From Sulfomarinibacter sp963741385 (GTDB taxonomy: Bacteria; Acidobacteriota; Thermoanaerobaculia; Thermoanaerobaculales; Sulfomarinibacteraceae), in the NCBI GenBank assembly GCA_963741385.1, contig CAVUHO010000006.1:186001-250000 (forward strand): a stretch of DNA of 64,000 nt, written 5' to 3'. The notes under the pieces are model-generated. The model worked only from the letters and a program-made list of their open reading frames with translations, was not told the DNA's origin and ran no database searches. The stretch's first letter is position 1; the number at the start of each line of letters is the position of its first letter. Made by a program: the position numbers and the translations under genes. Below, piece after piece: positions 42,198 to 50,494 of this stretch.

Positions 42198-42243
42198 CCC
42201 CCACCCAGGTCCCTCGGCTCGCTGTGCTCGCTCGGGATGACAG
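42198..42243 (-). repeat. Inverted half-repeat closing the 38-bp array
   Basis: Read on the reverse strand it starts CTGTCATCCCGAGCGAGC and ends in a GAGGGACCTGGGTGG stretch. It matches the last unit of the array (42122-42170) with small differences. The two arms, about 30 bp apart, can fold into a long hairpin, as in mobile intergenic repeats. Confidence 0.8.
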
Positions 42244-42263
42244 TTTGAGAAACTCGATCCGTC

Positions 42264-42297
42264 GGTCCGACGCAAGGTGGGCCTTGACCCACCTTCA
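42264..42297. repeat. Short dispersed hairpin repeat, copy 2
   Basis: AAGGTGGG (42274-42281) and CCCACCTT (42288-42295) form an 8-bp stem. The unit resembles 31853-31889, with the same GGTCCGA lead-in. No run of T follows, so it is not a typical terminator. Confidence 0.55.
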
Positions 42298-42407
42298 ATC
42301 CCCTACTCATCAGGAAATCCCCCCGAACCCCGGATGAGCCGAATGTTCGAAGATCGCAAGGTTGTCATCAACATCATGGCGGCGTGCATCCTCTCGGCGA
42401 TTGCGCG

Positions 42408-42413
42408 TATGGT
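42408..42413 (+). promoter_or_regulatory. Candidate -10 box of a leaderless transcript
   Basis: TATGGT lies 6 nt before the GTG at 42420. The intervening GTAGGG is not a good Shine-Dalgarno sequence at that distance. Confidence 0.4.
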
Positions 42414-42419
42414 GTAGGG

Positions 42420-43307
42420 GTGAGCCGTGAAACCCGATTGGGTTTGGTGTATGGCGCCGTGGCCTTTGTGATCTGGGGCCTGACGCCGATGTATTGGAAG
42501 CTGCTGATCCACGTGCCGGCGCCCGAGATCCTCGCCCACCGGGTGGTCTGGGGCCTGTTCGTCGTCGCCGGTTGGATGAGTTTTCGCGGCCGCTGGCCCG
42601 AGCTCGCGGCGGCTGTCAAACAACCCCGGACGGTGGCCGCGTTGGCTCTGTCGACAGTTCTCATCGCGATCAACTGGGGCCTGTTCGTGTGGGCCGTCAA
42701 CACGGGCAGGGTGCTCTCGACATCACTCGGGTATTTCATCAATCCGCTGGTCAGCGTGGTGCTCGGTCTTGCCGTGCTCGGCGAGCGGCTCAACCGGCGC
42801 CAGTGGATCGCGGTGGCGCTGGCCGCTGCCGCAGTCACCATCCTGACGATCCATCAGGGCCGTCTGCCGTGGATCTCACTGGCGCTGGCGGTGTCGTTCG
42901 CCCTCTACGGGTTGCTCCGCAAGACCGTGCCGGCCGACGCGGTGGTCGGCCTCACGTTCGAGACGATGGCCCTGGCGCCTCTCGCTGCCGGGTTTCTCCT
43001 GTTTCAGAAACATCGCGGTGTGGCGGCGTTCGGTTTCCAGGGAACGGAAATCAATGTTCTGCTGGTAACCGCCGGCGCGGTCACGGTGGTCCCGTTGATC
43101 CTCTTCACCCTCGGTGTGCGCCGGCTCCCGCTGTCGACCGCTGGTCTCCTCCAGTACATCGCGCCAACCTGCACCTTCGTGCTGGCCGTCTTTCTCTACG
43201 ACGAGCCGTTTTCCGCCGCCCACGCCGTCAGCTTTGTCTTCATCTGGACCGGCCTCGGCATCTACACCTTCGATCTCCGCCAACGCCTGCGCGCCCGGGT
43301 GGATTGA
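42420..43307 (+). CDS. rarD: RarD-like EamA/DMT transporter
   Basis: The 295-residue protein has ten membrane helices with the two EamA repeats. It has the RarD features GAVAFVIWGLTPMYWKLL in helix 1, ILAHRVVWGLFVV, INWGLFVWAVNTGR, and SLGYFINPLVSVVLG near the repeat centre. RarD proteins are permeases linked to chloramphenicol sensitivity, with no firm substrate. I use the GTG at 42420 because the protein begins there in its relatives; an ATG at 42384 is also in frame. Confidence 0.9.
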   Translation: MSRETRLGLVYGAVAFVIWGLTPMYWKLLIHVPAPEILAHRVVWGLFVVAGWMSFRGRWPELAAAVKQPRTVAALALSTVLIAINWGLFVWAVNTGRVLSTSLGYFINPLVSVVLGLAVLGERLNRRQWIAVALAAAAVTILTIHQGRLPWISLALAVSFALYGLLRKTVPADAVVGLTFETMALAPLAAGFLLFQKHRGVAAFGFQGTEINVLLVTAGAVTVVPLILFTLGVRRLPLSTAGLLQYIAPTCTFVLAVFLYDEPFSAAHAVSFVFIWTGLGIYTFDLRQRLRARVD

Positions 43308-43351
43308 GGGCCGTCCTCGTACTCCTAAGCGGCGGTTTTTCGTGCAGGGGC

Positions 43352-43379
43352 TTTACGATTCGTTTTCGGGACCTATATT
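43352..43379 (+). promoter_or_regulatory. Sigma-70-type promoter before the zinc-ribbon gene
   Basis: TTTACG (43352-43357) is followed after 16 nt by TATATT (43374-43379). The ATG is 41 nt downstream at 43420, with AAGGGGG between. A very similar box (TATATTGG) occurs at 46035. Confidence 0.45.
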
Positions 43380-43419
43380 GGGAAGAGGCGACCGACTTCG
43401 ACTCGACAAGGGGGCTACC

Positions 43420-43620
43420 ATGCGATCTGCCGTCGAGATGACCGAAATCGTCTGCCCGAAGTGCGGCGAGGAATTTGCCGACTGGCGCGCGGTGTCGATT
43501 CCATCGATTCGTTCAACCACGTGCCCCAGGTGCGGGTACGACATCTCGTCCGACCCGTTGGTCCACGAGGAGGGAATCTGGAGTCTCGAGCCCGCGGACG
43601 ACGACACCATCGAGGTGTGA
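43420..43620 (+). CDS. Small zinc-ribbon protein
   Basis: The 66-residue product has two CxxC pairs 23 residues apart (CPKCGEE and CPRCGYD), a classical zinc ribbon. The acidic C-terminus (EPADDDTIEV) has no further motif. AAGGGGG lies about 6 nt upstream of the ATG. Zinc ribbons of this size bind metal and often nucleic acid or protein. Function is not known. Confidence 0.75.
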   Translation: MRSAVEMTEIVCPKCGEEFADWRAVSIPSIRSTTCPRCGYDISSDPLVHEEGIWSLEPADDDTIEV

Positions 43621-43652
43621 CGACCGCACCGATCCTGGGGTTTGAGCCGGTT

Positions 43653-44213
43653 TTACTGCCAGCTGACGCGGTATCTGCAGACCTCTGAACCCCGGGCGCG
43701 GCACTCCTCCTCGAAAATGCGCGGTTTGACCGCACCGCACATCTCAAGCGCCTTCTTGTACCAGCCGATGACGGTGAGACAATCCGCCTTGGAAAACGTC
43801 TCCGCATCAAAGGTCGTCAACACGCCGCTCTTGTCGCCGGTTTTGGCGTACTCTCGGCGACCGACCTGGTAGTACATGCGGTAGATCTGCGGCGCCTTGG
43901 CGAGAAAGGCGTGCGGGTCACCGGGGGACAGAAAGGCCGCATGCACGGTGCCGAGGTTTTTCTCCGCCGACGCTTCGCCGAGCCGTTCGAAGTAGGAGAG
44001 GCTGCCGCCGCCCAGCACCTGGACGATGGCGTCGTCGAGCCTTTTGCCGATCTCGAACGGCAGCCACGCCACCGGCACCACGTTGTGGAGGGCCTTCTGG
44101 TCGTCCGGGCTCAGTATTTCGATCACCCGCTGCAGCGCGTCGGCCCCGCCCTGGTCGCGAACGAAGTCCATGCGCGACCTGAGAATTGAACCTTTGACCA
44201 TCTGGTTACTCAT
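43653..44213 (-). CDS. TIGR02265/V4R-like protein
   Basis: The 186-residue protein starts MSNQMVKGSILRSRMDFVRD and continues with VEILSP-type helices. A Tyr-rich middle follows (KAPQIYRMYYQVGRREYAKT). The C-terminal block is Cys-containing (ADCLTVIGWYKKALEMCGAV, then EEECRARGSEVCRYRV). It resembles the TIGR02265 group common in Myxococcota and Acidobacteriota, related to the V4R ligand-binding fold. Function is unknown. TAAGAT lies 6 nt upstream of the ATG (on the gene strand), but a GGGAGC stretch next to the start could also be a weak ribosome site. Confidence 0.75.
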   Translation of the reverse strand: MSNQMVKGSILRSRMDFVRDQGGADALQRVIEILSPDDQKALHNVVPVAWLPFEIGKRLDDAIVQVLGGGSLSYFERLGEASAEKNLGTVHAAFLSPGDPHAFLAKAPQIYRMYYQVGRREYAKTGDKSGVLTTFDAETFSKADCLTVIGWYKKALEMCGAVKPRIFEEECRARGSEVCRYRVSWQ

Positions 44214-44219
44214 GCTCCC

Positions 44220-44225
44220 ATCTTA
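44220..44225 (-). promoter_or_regulatory. Candidate -10 box close to the start codon
   Basis: On the gene strand TAAGAT is 6 nt before the ATG at 44213. The six bases between (GGGAGC) may also serve as a Shine-Dalgarno if transcription starts further upstream. Confidence 0.35.
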
Positions 44226-44406
44226 CACCGCAAAAATCGCGGGTCCACCTGCCCCCGATGAACCACAAACTGAGGGCTCAACGCTGCTGCAACGCACCCC
44301 GCCGTCAGATCGGACACCCCAACTCGACACCGACCGGATGCAGTCTGATGTAATCTGATATCGCAAAGCAGCCGAGGCGTCACAACCGAGATCTCAGGAG
44401 CCGATC

Positions 44407-45273
44407 ATGGGAAATTCGCTCTCTATCGCCCATCTCTCCGACCTCCACCTCACCGCCACCGACGGCGGGCGGCGCAAGGAGGACGGGGCCCGCGGCATGA
44501 ACGCCAACCTCAACCGGCTCCTCACCCACCCGGCCGTTGACGAGGCCGATCTGGTCCTGATCACCGGCGACGTCAGCGACCGCGGCGAACTGGCGGCCTG
44601 GAACGTCCTCTGGTCGTCGATTCGGCAGGCCGGGCTCGACCGCGGCAAGATCCTCGTCATCCACGGCAACCACGACGCGGCGTGTCTCGGTCTGCGGCGA
44701 ACGCGACCCACGGCCGAGGACCTGGCCATCGTCCGCGCCGGGCTCGAGAAGGGGCGCCAACGGACCAGGCTGCCCCACGTCCGGTTTTTCGCCGAAGGAA
44801 ACATCGCGGTCTTCGCCCTCGACAGCGTCAACGCCGGCAACTTCAACCTCGTCGACAACGCGGTCGGCCGCCTCGGCTTTGACCAGCTCGCCGGTCTCGG
44901 CCGGCAGCTTGACGAGCACGCAGGCGTCCCGTGCAAACTCATCGCCCTCCACCACTCGCCCAACATCCCGGCGTCGGCGACGTCGAAACGACGGGGAGAA
45001 AAGGCGACCCCGTTCTGGCAGCGCGCCGCGCTGCAACTCGACCGGGTCGACCGGGTGGCTCTGCGGCTGCTCGCACGGGTGTTTGCGGTCAAGGCCATCC
45101 TCCACGGCCACACCCACGACAACCTCGATCGCCGGGTCAACAACGTGCGCATCATCGGCACCAGGGACTCGACCGTCCCGAACTCGTCAGGACTCCTGAG
45201 TTTCAAGACCTACACCTTCTACCCCGAGTCGGGCATCCTCAAGGCGCAGATCCGGCGCATCCGAGCAATCTGA
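44407..45273 (+). CDS. Metallophosphoesterase (CpdA-like)
   Basis: The 288-residue protein has the calcineurin-type motifs in order: LSDLHLT (10-16), LITGDVSDRG, VIHGNHDAA, LHHSPNIP and GHTHDNLD. This is the two-metal phosphoesterase site of cyclic-nucleotide phosphodiesterases such as CpdA, though relatives also hydrolyse other phosphodiesters. The protein has no signal peptide. Its 3' end faces the next gene with 8 bp between stops. No further domain is attached. Confidence 0.9.
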   Translation: MGNSLSIAHLSDLHLTATDGGRRKEDGARGMNANLNRLLTHPAVDEADLVLITGDVSDRGELAAWNVLWSSIRQAGLDRGKILVIHGNHDAACLGLRRTRPTAEDLAIVRAGLEKGRQRTRLPHVRFFAEGNIAVFALDSVNAGNFNLVDNAVGRLGFDQLAGLGRQLDEHAGVPCKLIALHHSPNIPASATSKRRGEKATPFWQRAALQLDRVDRVALRLLARVFAVKAILHGHTHDNLDRRVNNVRIIGTRDSTVPNSSGLLSFKTYTFYPESGILKAQIRRIRAI

Positions 45274-45281
45274 AAAACCGG

Positions 45282-45824
45282 TTACGGTCCTCCGGTGACG
45301 GTCGACCAGAAGCTGGTTTTCCCGGATTCAAAACCGTCCACGAAGATCCCCCATCCAAACTCGTCGGCGCCGATGTCCGGTTTGGTGTCACGCGGCTGCC
45401 GGTCGATGTCGCCGTCGCAGGCACCCGCCGGCAGCGATGTCCCCGCATCCACCGGGCTGGAGCCGGCGCTCACCAGGTGGAGGTCACCGGCTGCCACGTC
45501 CGCAAACAGACTCGCCGGTTCGTCACTGAGGTTTGTGGTGAGGACTGCCGTGCCGCCGCGATCGCGAATCGGGCCGGTCGTGATGTGGAGGAAGGCCCCA
45601 TCGAGATCGTAGGTGCCGTTGTGGAACAGGATCGTCGTGCCGGTCGCGGCGTTGGCCACGATCTCGGGCAGATCTGACACCTGCGACGGCTGGACCTCGA
45701 TCACCGGCCCGGTCGGGAGCGGCAACACGGGACACGGCGCCTGAGCCGCAAGCCGACCGGAAACGGCCATCGATCCGAGCAATGCAAATGTCGCGATCGC
45801 GGTACGAGGAGATGTCCGCAGCAT
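45282..45824 (-). CDS. Secreted protein with beta-helix ends and DGFESG motif, apparently internally deleted
   Basis: The 180-residue protein has a signal peptide (TAIATFALLGSMAVSGRLAAQ). It opens like a parallel beta-helix (LPEIVANAATGTTILFHNGT, YDLDGAFLH) and then directly continues with the typical end of such a helix (DLHLVSAGSSPVDAGTSLPA, then DIDRQPRDTKPDIGADEF). The C-terminus has FVDGFESGKTSFWSTVTGGP. Family members normally have a few hundred residues of repeat between these parts, so I infer an in-frame internal deletion. There is no clear ribosome site at 45824. Confidence 0.65.
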   Translation of the reverse strand: MLRTSPRTAIATFALLGSMAVSGRLAAQAPCPVLPLPTGPVIEVQPSQVSDLPEIVANAATGTTILFHNGTYDLDGAFLHITTGPIRDRGGTAVLTTNLSDEPASLFADVAAGDLHLVSAGSSPVDAGTSLPAGACDGDIDRQPRDTKPDIGADEFGWGIFVDGFESGKTSFWSTVTGGP

Positions 45825-46012
45825 GGTTAGCACAGTTCGAGTGTGCTCCCCCCCTCCTCCGTAAGCAGTGTTCTCGATCACTCCTCGGACGGGATGACTA
45901 CCTCTTCGTTCCAGATCCACCCAGCAAAGAACTGCCAACTGTGCCACACCGCAGCCTGATCATCTCCGGAATGTATTCCGTGATGGACATCACCCTCGAG
46001 CACCGGAACGCC

Positions 46013-46040
46013 TCGACATCGACGTCCCGCGACATATATT
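46013..46040 (+). promoter_or_regulatory. Sigma-70-type promoter in the divergent intergenic region
   Basis: TCGACA (46013-46018) is followed after 16 nt by TATATT (46035-46040). The start codon lies 40 nt downstream at 46081, with GAGAGGGGA between. The rest of 45825-46080 shows no other signal. Confidence 0.45.
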
Positions 46041-46080
46041 GGAACGTGCGACCAATAAAACCAACGAGAGGGGAATTCCA

Positions 46081-47307
46081 ATGAGGGCTCGAGTCCCGGC
46101 CGTAGCGTTGATCGTTGTTATCGGGTTCGGCGCGGCTCCGCCGTCGGCGGCATCCGACGAGACCCCTTCCTCCGTCAAGGCAATTGCACTGATCGACGAC
46201 TTCGAGGACGGCGACCTTGTCGGATGGGCAGCGCCCACCGGTAGCTGCGCCGCCGTCAACACCGGGCTCACCGGCGCCAACGGTTCGTCCCGCAGCCTCC
46301 GCGTGGACGGAGCGTGCGGCCATTACCGGGGACCGTGGTTCGACCTCGTCAACTTCCAGGCAACCGGCGTCAGCTTCTGGGTGCGCCCGGGGTCGACCTT
46401 TTTGGCCGACACGTACGTCGTCATTGGCGACGACAATGTGGCGAGCAACAATGGTGTGGTCTTCTTCTACGCCCACAGCACCGGTCAGTTCCTGCTCGTC
46501 GGTCCCAGTTCCGACCACTACTTCCTCGCGCCATACGTCGACAACCAGTGGTACCGGGTCGACCTCACCCTCGACTGGGTCGGCCGCACCGTCGACGTCT
46601 TCATCGACGGCGTGGCGCGGCAATACAACGTGCCCTTCCGGTCGCCGGCAACCACGACGCTGACGCAGCTCCACTTTTACAATTACGACAACTCGACGGC
46701 CTGGCTCGACTACATCGTGATGTCGTCGCCGCCGCCGTCACTCAACATCTTTGAAAACGGCTTCGAGTCGGCCGACACAACCGCCTGGTCGCTCACAACG
46801 CCGGTGCTGCCGTCGCGCCTCGTGCTCTTCGACGGCGGCGGCATCTCAGGCCCGATCGGCGGCCGCTCGGGGGCCGACGTCCTGTGCGGGCAGACGGCCC
46901 AGACGGCGACGGGCATCCCCCTCAATGCCACCACCCGCGCCTTCCTTTCGTTCTCGGCGTCCGACGAGATCCGTGACTTTCCGACGCTGTACGGCGTTCC
47001 CACTGACCGCCCGGTGACCGGCCCCAACTGGAACGTCATCGCCGACGACTGGGCCGACCTGCTCGACGGGACCATCGACCAGTCGCTGCTCGACGCCGGC
47101 GCCCAGGCCGCGACCAATTTCTGGTACTCCGGCAGTTTCTCGGACGGTGCGGTGACACCCTACACGTGCAGCGGATGGACCGACGGCACGACCTTGTTCG
47201 ACGGCCGCTATGGCAGCACCCAGCTCACCTCCGGCGGCTGGATCGACACCGACGAGGCCACCTGCGGGCTCAACGCATACCACGTGCTCTGCCTCGCCTG
47301 GAGGTGA
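46081..47307 (+). CDS. Secreted LamG-like protein with internal DGFESG-type motif and DUF1554-like C-terminal domain
   Basis: The 408-residue product has a signal peptide (VPAVALIVVIGFGAAPPSAAS). A LamG/concanavalin-like domain follows (about 35-215: DDFEDGDLVGW, then WYRVDLTLDWVGRTVDVFIDG). Next are the motif ENGFESADTTAWS at about 222 and a Cys-containing C-terminal domain (RLVLFDGGGISGPIGGRSGA, ending NAYHVLCLAWR). That last domain resembles the DUF1554/collagen-binding-like domain of surface proteins. The motif, at the C-terminus elsewhere, is here in the middle, as though a domain was added after it. GAGAGGGGA precedes the ATG. Confidence 0.75.
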   Translation: MRARVPAVALIVVIGFGAAPPSAASDETPSSVKAIALIDDFEDGDLVGWAAPTGSCAAVNTGLTGANGSSRSLRVDGACGHYRGPWFDLVNFQATGVSFWVRPGSTFLADTYVVIGDDNVASNNGVVFFYAHSTGQFLLVGPSSDHYFLAPYVDNQWYRVDLTLDWVGRTVDVFIDGVARQYNVPFRSPATTTLTQLHFYNYDNSTAWLDYIVMSSPPPSLNIFENGFESADTTAWSLTTPVLPSRLVLFDGGGISGPIGGRSGADVLCGQTAQTATGIPLNATTRAFLSFSASDEIRDFPTLYGVPTDRPVTGPNWNVIADDWADLLDGTIDQSLLDAGAQAATNFWYSGSFSDGAVTPYTCSGWTDGTTLFDGRYGSTQLTSGGWIDTDEATCGLNAYHVLCLAWR

Positions 47308-47366
47308 GCTACTCGAGCCGCGGATGCGGCATAATGGCGCCCTGAAATAACCTCGTGGAGGAAAGG

Positions 47367-47885
47367 GTGAAACTGGAGCACGCGATCACGACCGCCATCA
47401 AATACGAGACGCGGGTCCACGCAACCTATGCCGAAGCCGCCGCGACCGCCGAAAATGCGGTGGCGAGACGCGTCTTTTCGACCCTGTGCGAGGAAGAGAA
47501 GGGCCACATCCGATACCTCCGCGAACGCCTCGAGGAGTGGCGCACCAACGGCAAGATCAACATCTATGAGATCGGGGGTGAACTCGGCTCACGTTCCGCC
47601 GTCGAGGCCGGCGCGGCCAGACTCCGCACCACCCTTGCGGGCGGCAGCCCCGGCGGCACCGGCGTTGAGCTCGAATGTCTGAGAAAGGCGCTGCAGGCGG
47701 AACGGGAAACCAGCAACTTCTATCAGAAGATGGTCGCCACCCTCGATGCCGATGGCAGACGTCTCTTCGAGCGCTTCGTCGAGATCGAAGAGGGCCACCT
47801 CGCGATCGTCCAGGCAGAGATGGATCTCGTGACGGGTTCGGGCTTCTGGTTCGACACGGGCGAGTTCCGGCCCGAGGCCGGCTGA
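47367..47885 (+). CDS. Ferritin-like di-iron protein (rubrerythrin-type four-helix bundle)
   Basis: The 172-residue protein has two helix pairs with the expected ligands: a Glu in the first helix (AIKYETRVHATYAEAA), an ExxH (EEEKGH), another Glu helix (AERETSNFYQKM) and a last ExxH (EIEEGH). This is the di-iron site of rubrerythrin-like proteins. No rubredoxin domain is attached. Such proteins detoxify peroxide or oxidise iron. GTG at 47367 has GGAGG about 5 nt upstream. It fits the redox-protection genes nearby. Confidence 0.88.
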   Translation: MKLEHAITTAIKYETRVHATYAEAAATAENAVARRVFSTLCEEEKGHIRYLRERLEEWRTNGKINIYEIGGELGSRSAVEAGAARLRTTLAGGSPGGTGVELECLRKALQAERETSNFYQKMVATLDADGRRLFERFVEIEEGHLAIVQAEMDLVTGSGFWFDTGEFRPEAG

Positions 47886-47919
47886 CCGGCTGATCTCGGA
47901 GAAGACCACAGTCTTCCCA

Positions 47920-48816
47920 TCACCGACGCCGCGGCGCGTGGGACGCTATGGCAACACCCGTGACGACCATGGCTGATCCCAGCATGGTTCGCGTCGTCAG
48001 CGTCTCGTCGAGGAACAGGACGCCCAAGAAGAGCGCGACCACCGGCGTGCCGTAGCCGATCAGGGCCAGCTGACGGGCCGGCATGTACTCCAGCAGCCAG
48101 AAGTACAGGGGAAAGGTGATCGCGGTGCCGACCACCGCCATGTAGAGAATCGCCACCACCGGCCAGCGTTCGAACACGATGGTCTCGTGCCGTTCGGTGA
48201 TCGCCGCCAGGCCTCCCATCACGACCGATCCGTAGATGATCGCGACCGCGGTGAACGGAACGGGCCGGATGCCCTGCCCCCACTTCTTGTAGGCGACGGT
48301 GGAGATGGCAGCGACAAAGGGCGAAACCAGCATGACCAACGACGCCACCAGGACCGAACGACCGCCGAGCAGATCGAAATCCTCGGCGAAAATGGCGGCT
48401 ATCCCCGCAAAGCCGAGCGCCGTGCCCACCATGACCCGCAGGGTCATGCGCTCGCCAGGCAGCACGAAATGAGCCATCACCGCCACGATCAGCGGAAAGG
48501 TCGCAAACAGCACCGCCGCGAGCCCTGAGGGCACCCACTGTTCACACCAGAACACGACGCCGTAGGAAATACAGAACGAACACACGGCGTGGACTATCCG
48601 CAGGCGGCGGTCCCTGCGGTTGACTGCGGCCAGCGGGGTGCCCATCGCCTTCGCGGCCACCACCAGGAGCACGGCGGCAACAACGAATCGGAGGGCGACC
48701 CCCGTGAAGGGAGGGAACCCGCGCAGGGCAATCCTCACCGCCGCCCACGTCGTCCCCCAGATACCGACCAGGAGGGCGAGCGTCGCAGCCTTCACAACAG
48801 GTCCGGGCGATCCCAT
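47920..48816 (-). CDS. EamA/DMT-family transporter
   Basis: The 298-residue protein has ten membrane helices in two EamA repeats (TLALLVGIWGTTWAAVRIAL at the start; MLVSPFVAAISTVAYKKWG opening the second). It ends with a positively charged tail (HAPRRR). These permeases export small metabolites; the substrate is not readable. TACAGT lies 8 nt before the ATG, with no Shine-Dalgarno sequence, so the transcript may be leaderless. Confidence 0.9.
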   Translation of the reverse strand: MGSPGPVVKAATLALLVGIWGTTWAAVRIALRGFPPFTGVALRFVVAAVLLVVAAKAMGTPLAAVNRRDRRLRIVHAVCSFCISYGVVFWCEQWVPSGLAAVLFATFPLIVAVMAHFVLPGERMTLRVMVGTALGFAGIAAIFAEDFDLLGGRSVLVASLVMLVSPFVAAISTVAYKKWGQGIRPVPFTAVAIIYGSVVMGGLAAITERHETIVFERWPVVAILYMAVVGTAITFPLYFWLLEYMPARQLALIGYGTPVVALFLGVLFLDETLTTRTMLGSAMVVTGVAIASHAPRRR

Positions 48817-48824
48817 GGGCGGCG

Positions 48825-48830
48825 ACTGTA
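48825..48830 (-). promoter_or_regulatory. Candidate -10 box of a leaderless transcript
   Basis: On the gene strand TACAGT is 8 nt before the ATG at 48816; the spacer CGCCGCCC has no Shine-Dalgarno match. Confidence 0.4.
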
Positions 48831-48890
48831 CCCCCGTCGCGCCGCCAAAGCCAGACCGCGGTCTGCTGCAGGAGCCTCCGATCGCCGCCC

Positions 48891-49184
48891 ATGAGTGCGA
48901 GCAAAGAGGAACCCGGCGCGAACTCTCGAGGAACCGGAGCGGGAGAAGCCACCTTCGCCCGCGACCTCGGACTCTTCGACGCCACCATGATCGGGGTCGG
49001 CGCCATGATCGGCGCCCGCATCTTCGTCCATGCGGGGAAAGCGAGCGGCGTCATCGGTGCAGCCAAGGAGCCGGTCTTCCGCAAGATGCACATAGGTGAG
49101 ATCCCGCAGAAGGTGGCGCGGTACTCTCTCGTCAAGCGCTACGAGGGACCTGTCAAAACCCTGTTCAAGCGGATCATGGGCTGA
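48891..49184 (+). pseudogene. N-terminal remnant of an APC-type permease joined to unrelated sequence
   Basis: The 97-residue frame begins with a typical permease N-terminus (DLGLFDATMIGVGAMIGARI) that should continue into helix 1. It degenerates after VHAGKASGVIGAA, where conserved Gly and hydrophobic residues are replaced by Arg, His and Lys. The remaining 40 residues (EPVFRKMHIGEIPQKVARYS and on) do not look like membrane protein. I infer that most of the permease gene was deleted. The frame is still open, so a short product cannot be excluded. Confidence 0.6.
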
Positions 49185-49258
49185 GCCCAGAGACCTGCTA
49201 CCGAGTCCCATTTCCAAGAGAAACACAGTAGAATCGTCCGCCGCGGAGGTTGAGAGGG

Positions 49259-50249
49259 ATGACGGAACAACGCATTGGGATCATCGGTCTCGGCGCCTAC
49301 CTGCCCGAGCGGGTGATGAGCAACGCCGAGTGGGCACAGTACGTGGACACCTCGGACGAGTGGATCACCACCCGTACGGGGATCAAGAATCGCCGGATCG
49401 CCGCCGACAACGAAACCACGGTCGACCTGGCCGCCGCCGCCGCACGTGCAGCCATCGAGGACGCCGGCATCACCATCGACGCCATCGATGAGATCATCGT
49501 CGCCACCGACACTCCCGAGGTCAAGCTTCCCGACACCGCTTCGTATCTCCAGACCGCTCTCGGTGCGCGGGAGATACCCTCCTTCGACCTTGCCGGCAGC
49601 GGCTGTGCGGGGTTCGTTCTCGGTCTCGACATCGCGCGCTCGCGGGCGATCACCGGAGACAAAAAGGTCCTGCTGGTCGGAGTCGAGATGCTGACCCGAC
49701 TGGTCAGCTGGAACGACCGCACAACGGCGGTGTTGTTCGGCGACGCCGCCGGAGCGGCGGTTGTGGGGTCAGTCGAAGGCTCTTCGGAGCTCCTCAGTTT
49801 CACGGCCGGCACCGACGGCTCCCGGGCCGATATTCTGTGTCTCGAGACGGGCGGCACCAGAGCGCCTTTCACCATCGAAGCCGCTCAACGGGGCGATCAC
49901 AAGAAACTCGTCATGAACGGGCGCGAGGTCTTCAAGGAAGCCGTCTCGCGGATGGGGGCAGCCTCGCGAAAGGTCCTCGCCGACGCCGGGAGTCGACGTC
50001 TCGGACCTCGCCCTCGTGGTGCCGCACCAGGCGAATCTGAGGATCATCAACGCTCTCCAAAAATCGCTTGGCATCACTGACGGCCAGTTGTTCATCAATG
50101 TCCAGGACTACGGCAACACCGGATCCGCATCGGTTCCGCTGGCCCTGTGGGAGGCGCGTCAACAGGGCCGGGTCAAACCCGGCGATCTGGTGCTGCTGAC
50201 CGCCTTCGGCGCCGGCTTCCACTGGGCGGCGATGCTGCTTCGGTTCTGA
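49259..50249 (+). pseudogene. fabH: Frameshifted beta-ketoacyl-ACP synthase III (FabH)
   Basis: The first frame (49259 to about 49990) has the FabH N-terminal half with the active-site Cys in SGCAGFVLG and the substrate loop GDAAGAAVV. After ADAG the frame is lost. A second frame carries VVPHQANLRIINAL (catalytic His) and DYGNTGSASVPLA (catalytic Asn) to a stop at 50249. The break is a single extra G in the GGG at 49988-49990: reading GGA-GTC-GAC restores the sequence GVDVSDLALVVPHQA. With the repair the protein is 329 residues, normal for FabH. It is either a decayed gene or an assembly error. GGAGGTTGAGAGGG precedes the ATG. Confidence 0.9.
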
Positions 50250-50494
50250 ACCGGCTCTACGAACCGGCCCACTCGCTGCGACCACTGGGAGGCCGACAGC
50301 GCGCTGCCCACGGCGAAGACCGCCAGCACCACCACCGCAGAAGCGGTGGCTCGGCGATCAGGAAACCTTCTGCAGCGGCCGCGGTCAGGACCACGAAACA
50401 CCAGAGCGGCATACGGGAGCTCGACGCCCCACCACAATAGTGACCGAAGGGCCGCGCGCCCGCAACTGCGACGTCGGCAGAGCAAACATTGGTG

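Noticed and set aside
42274..42295. Rho-independent terminator
   Set aside because: The 8-bp stem has no T-run and resembles another dispersed repeat, so I class it as a repeat.
41807..42337. Open frames through the 38-bp array (repeated HPDRGSEAT / VIPTEGAKQ peptides)
   Set aside because: They exist only because the 38-bp unit lacks stops in all forward frames; there is no ribosome site and no conserved protein.
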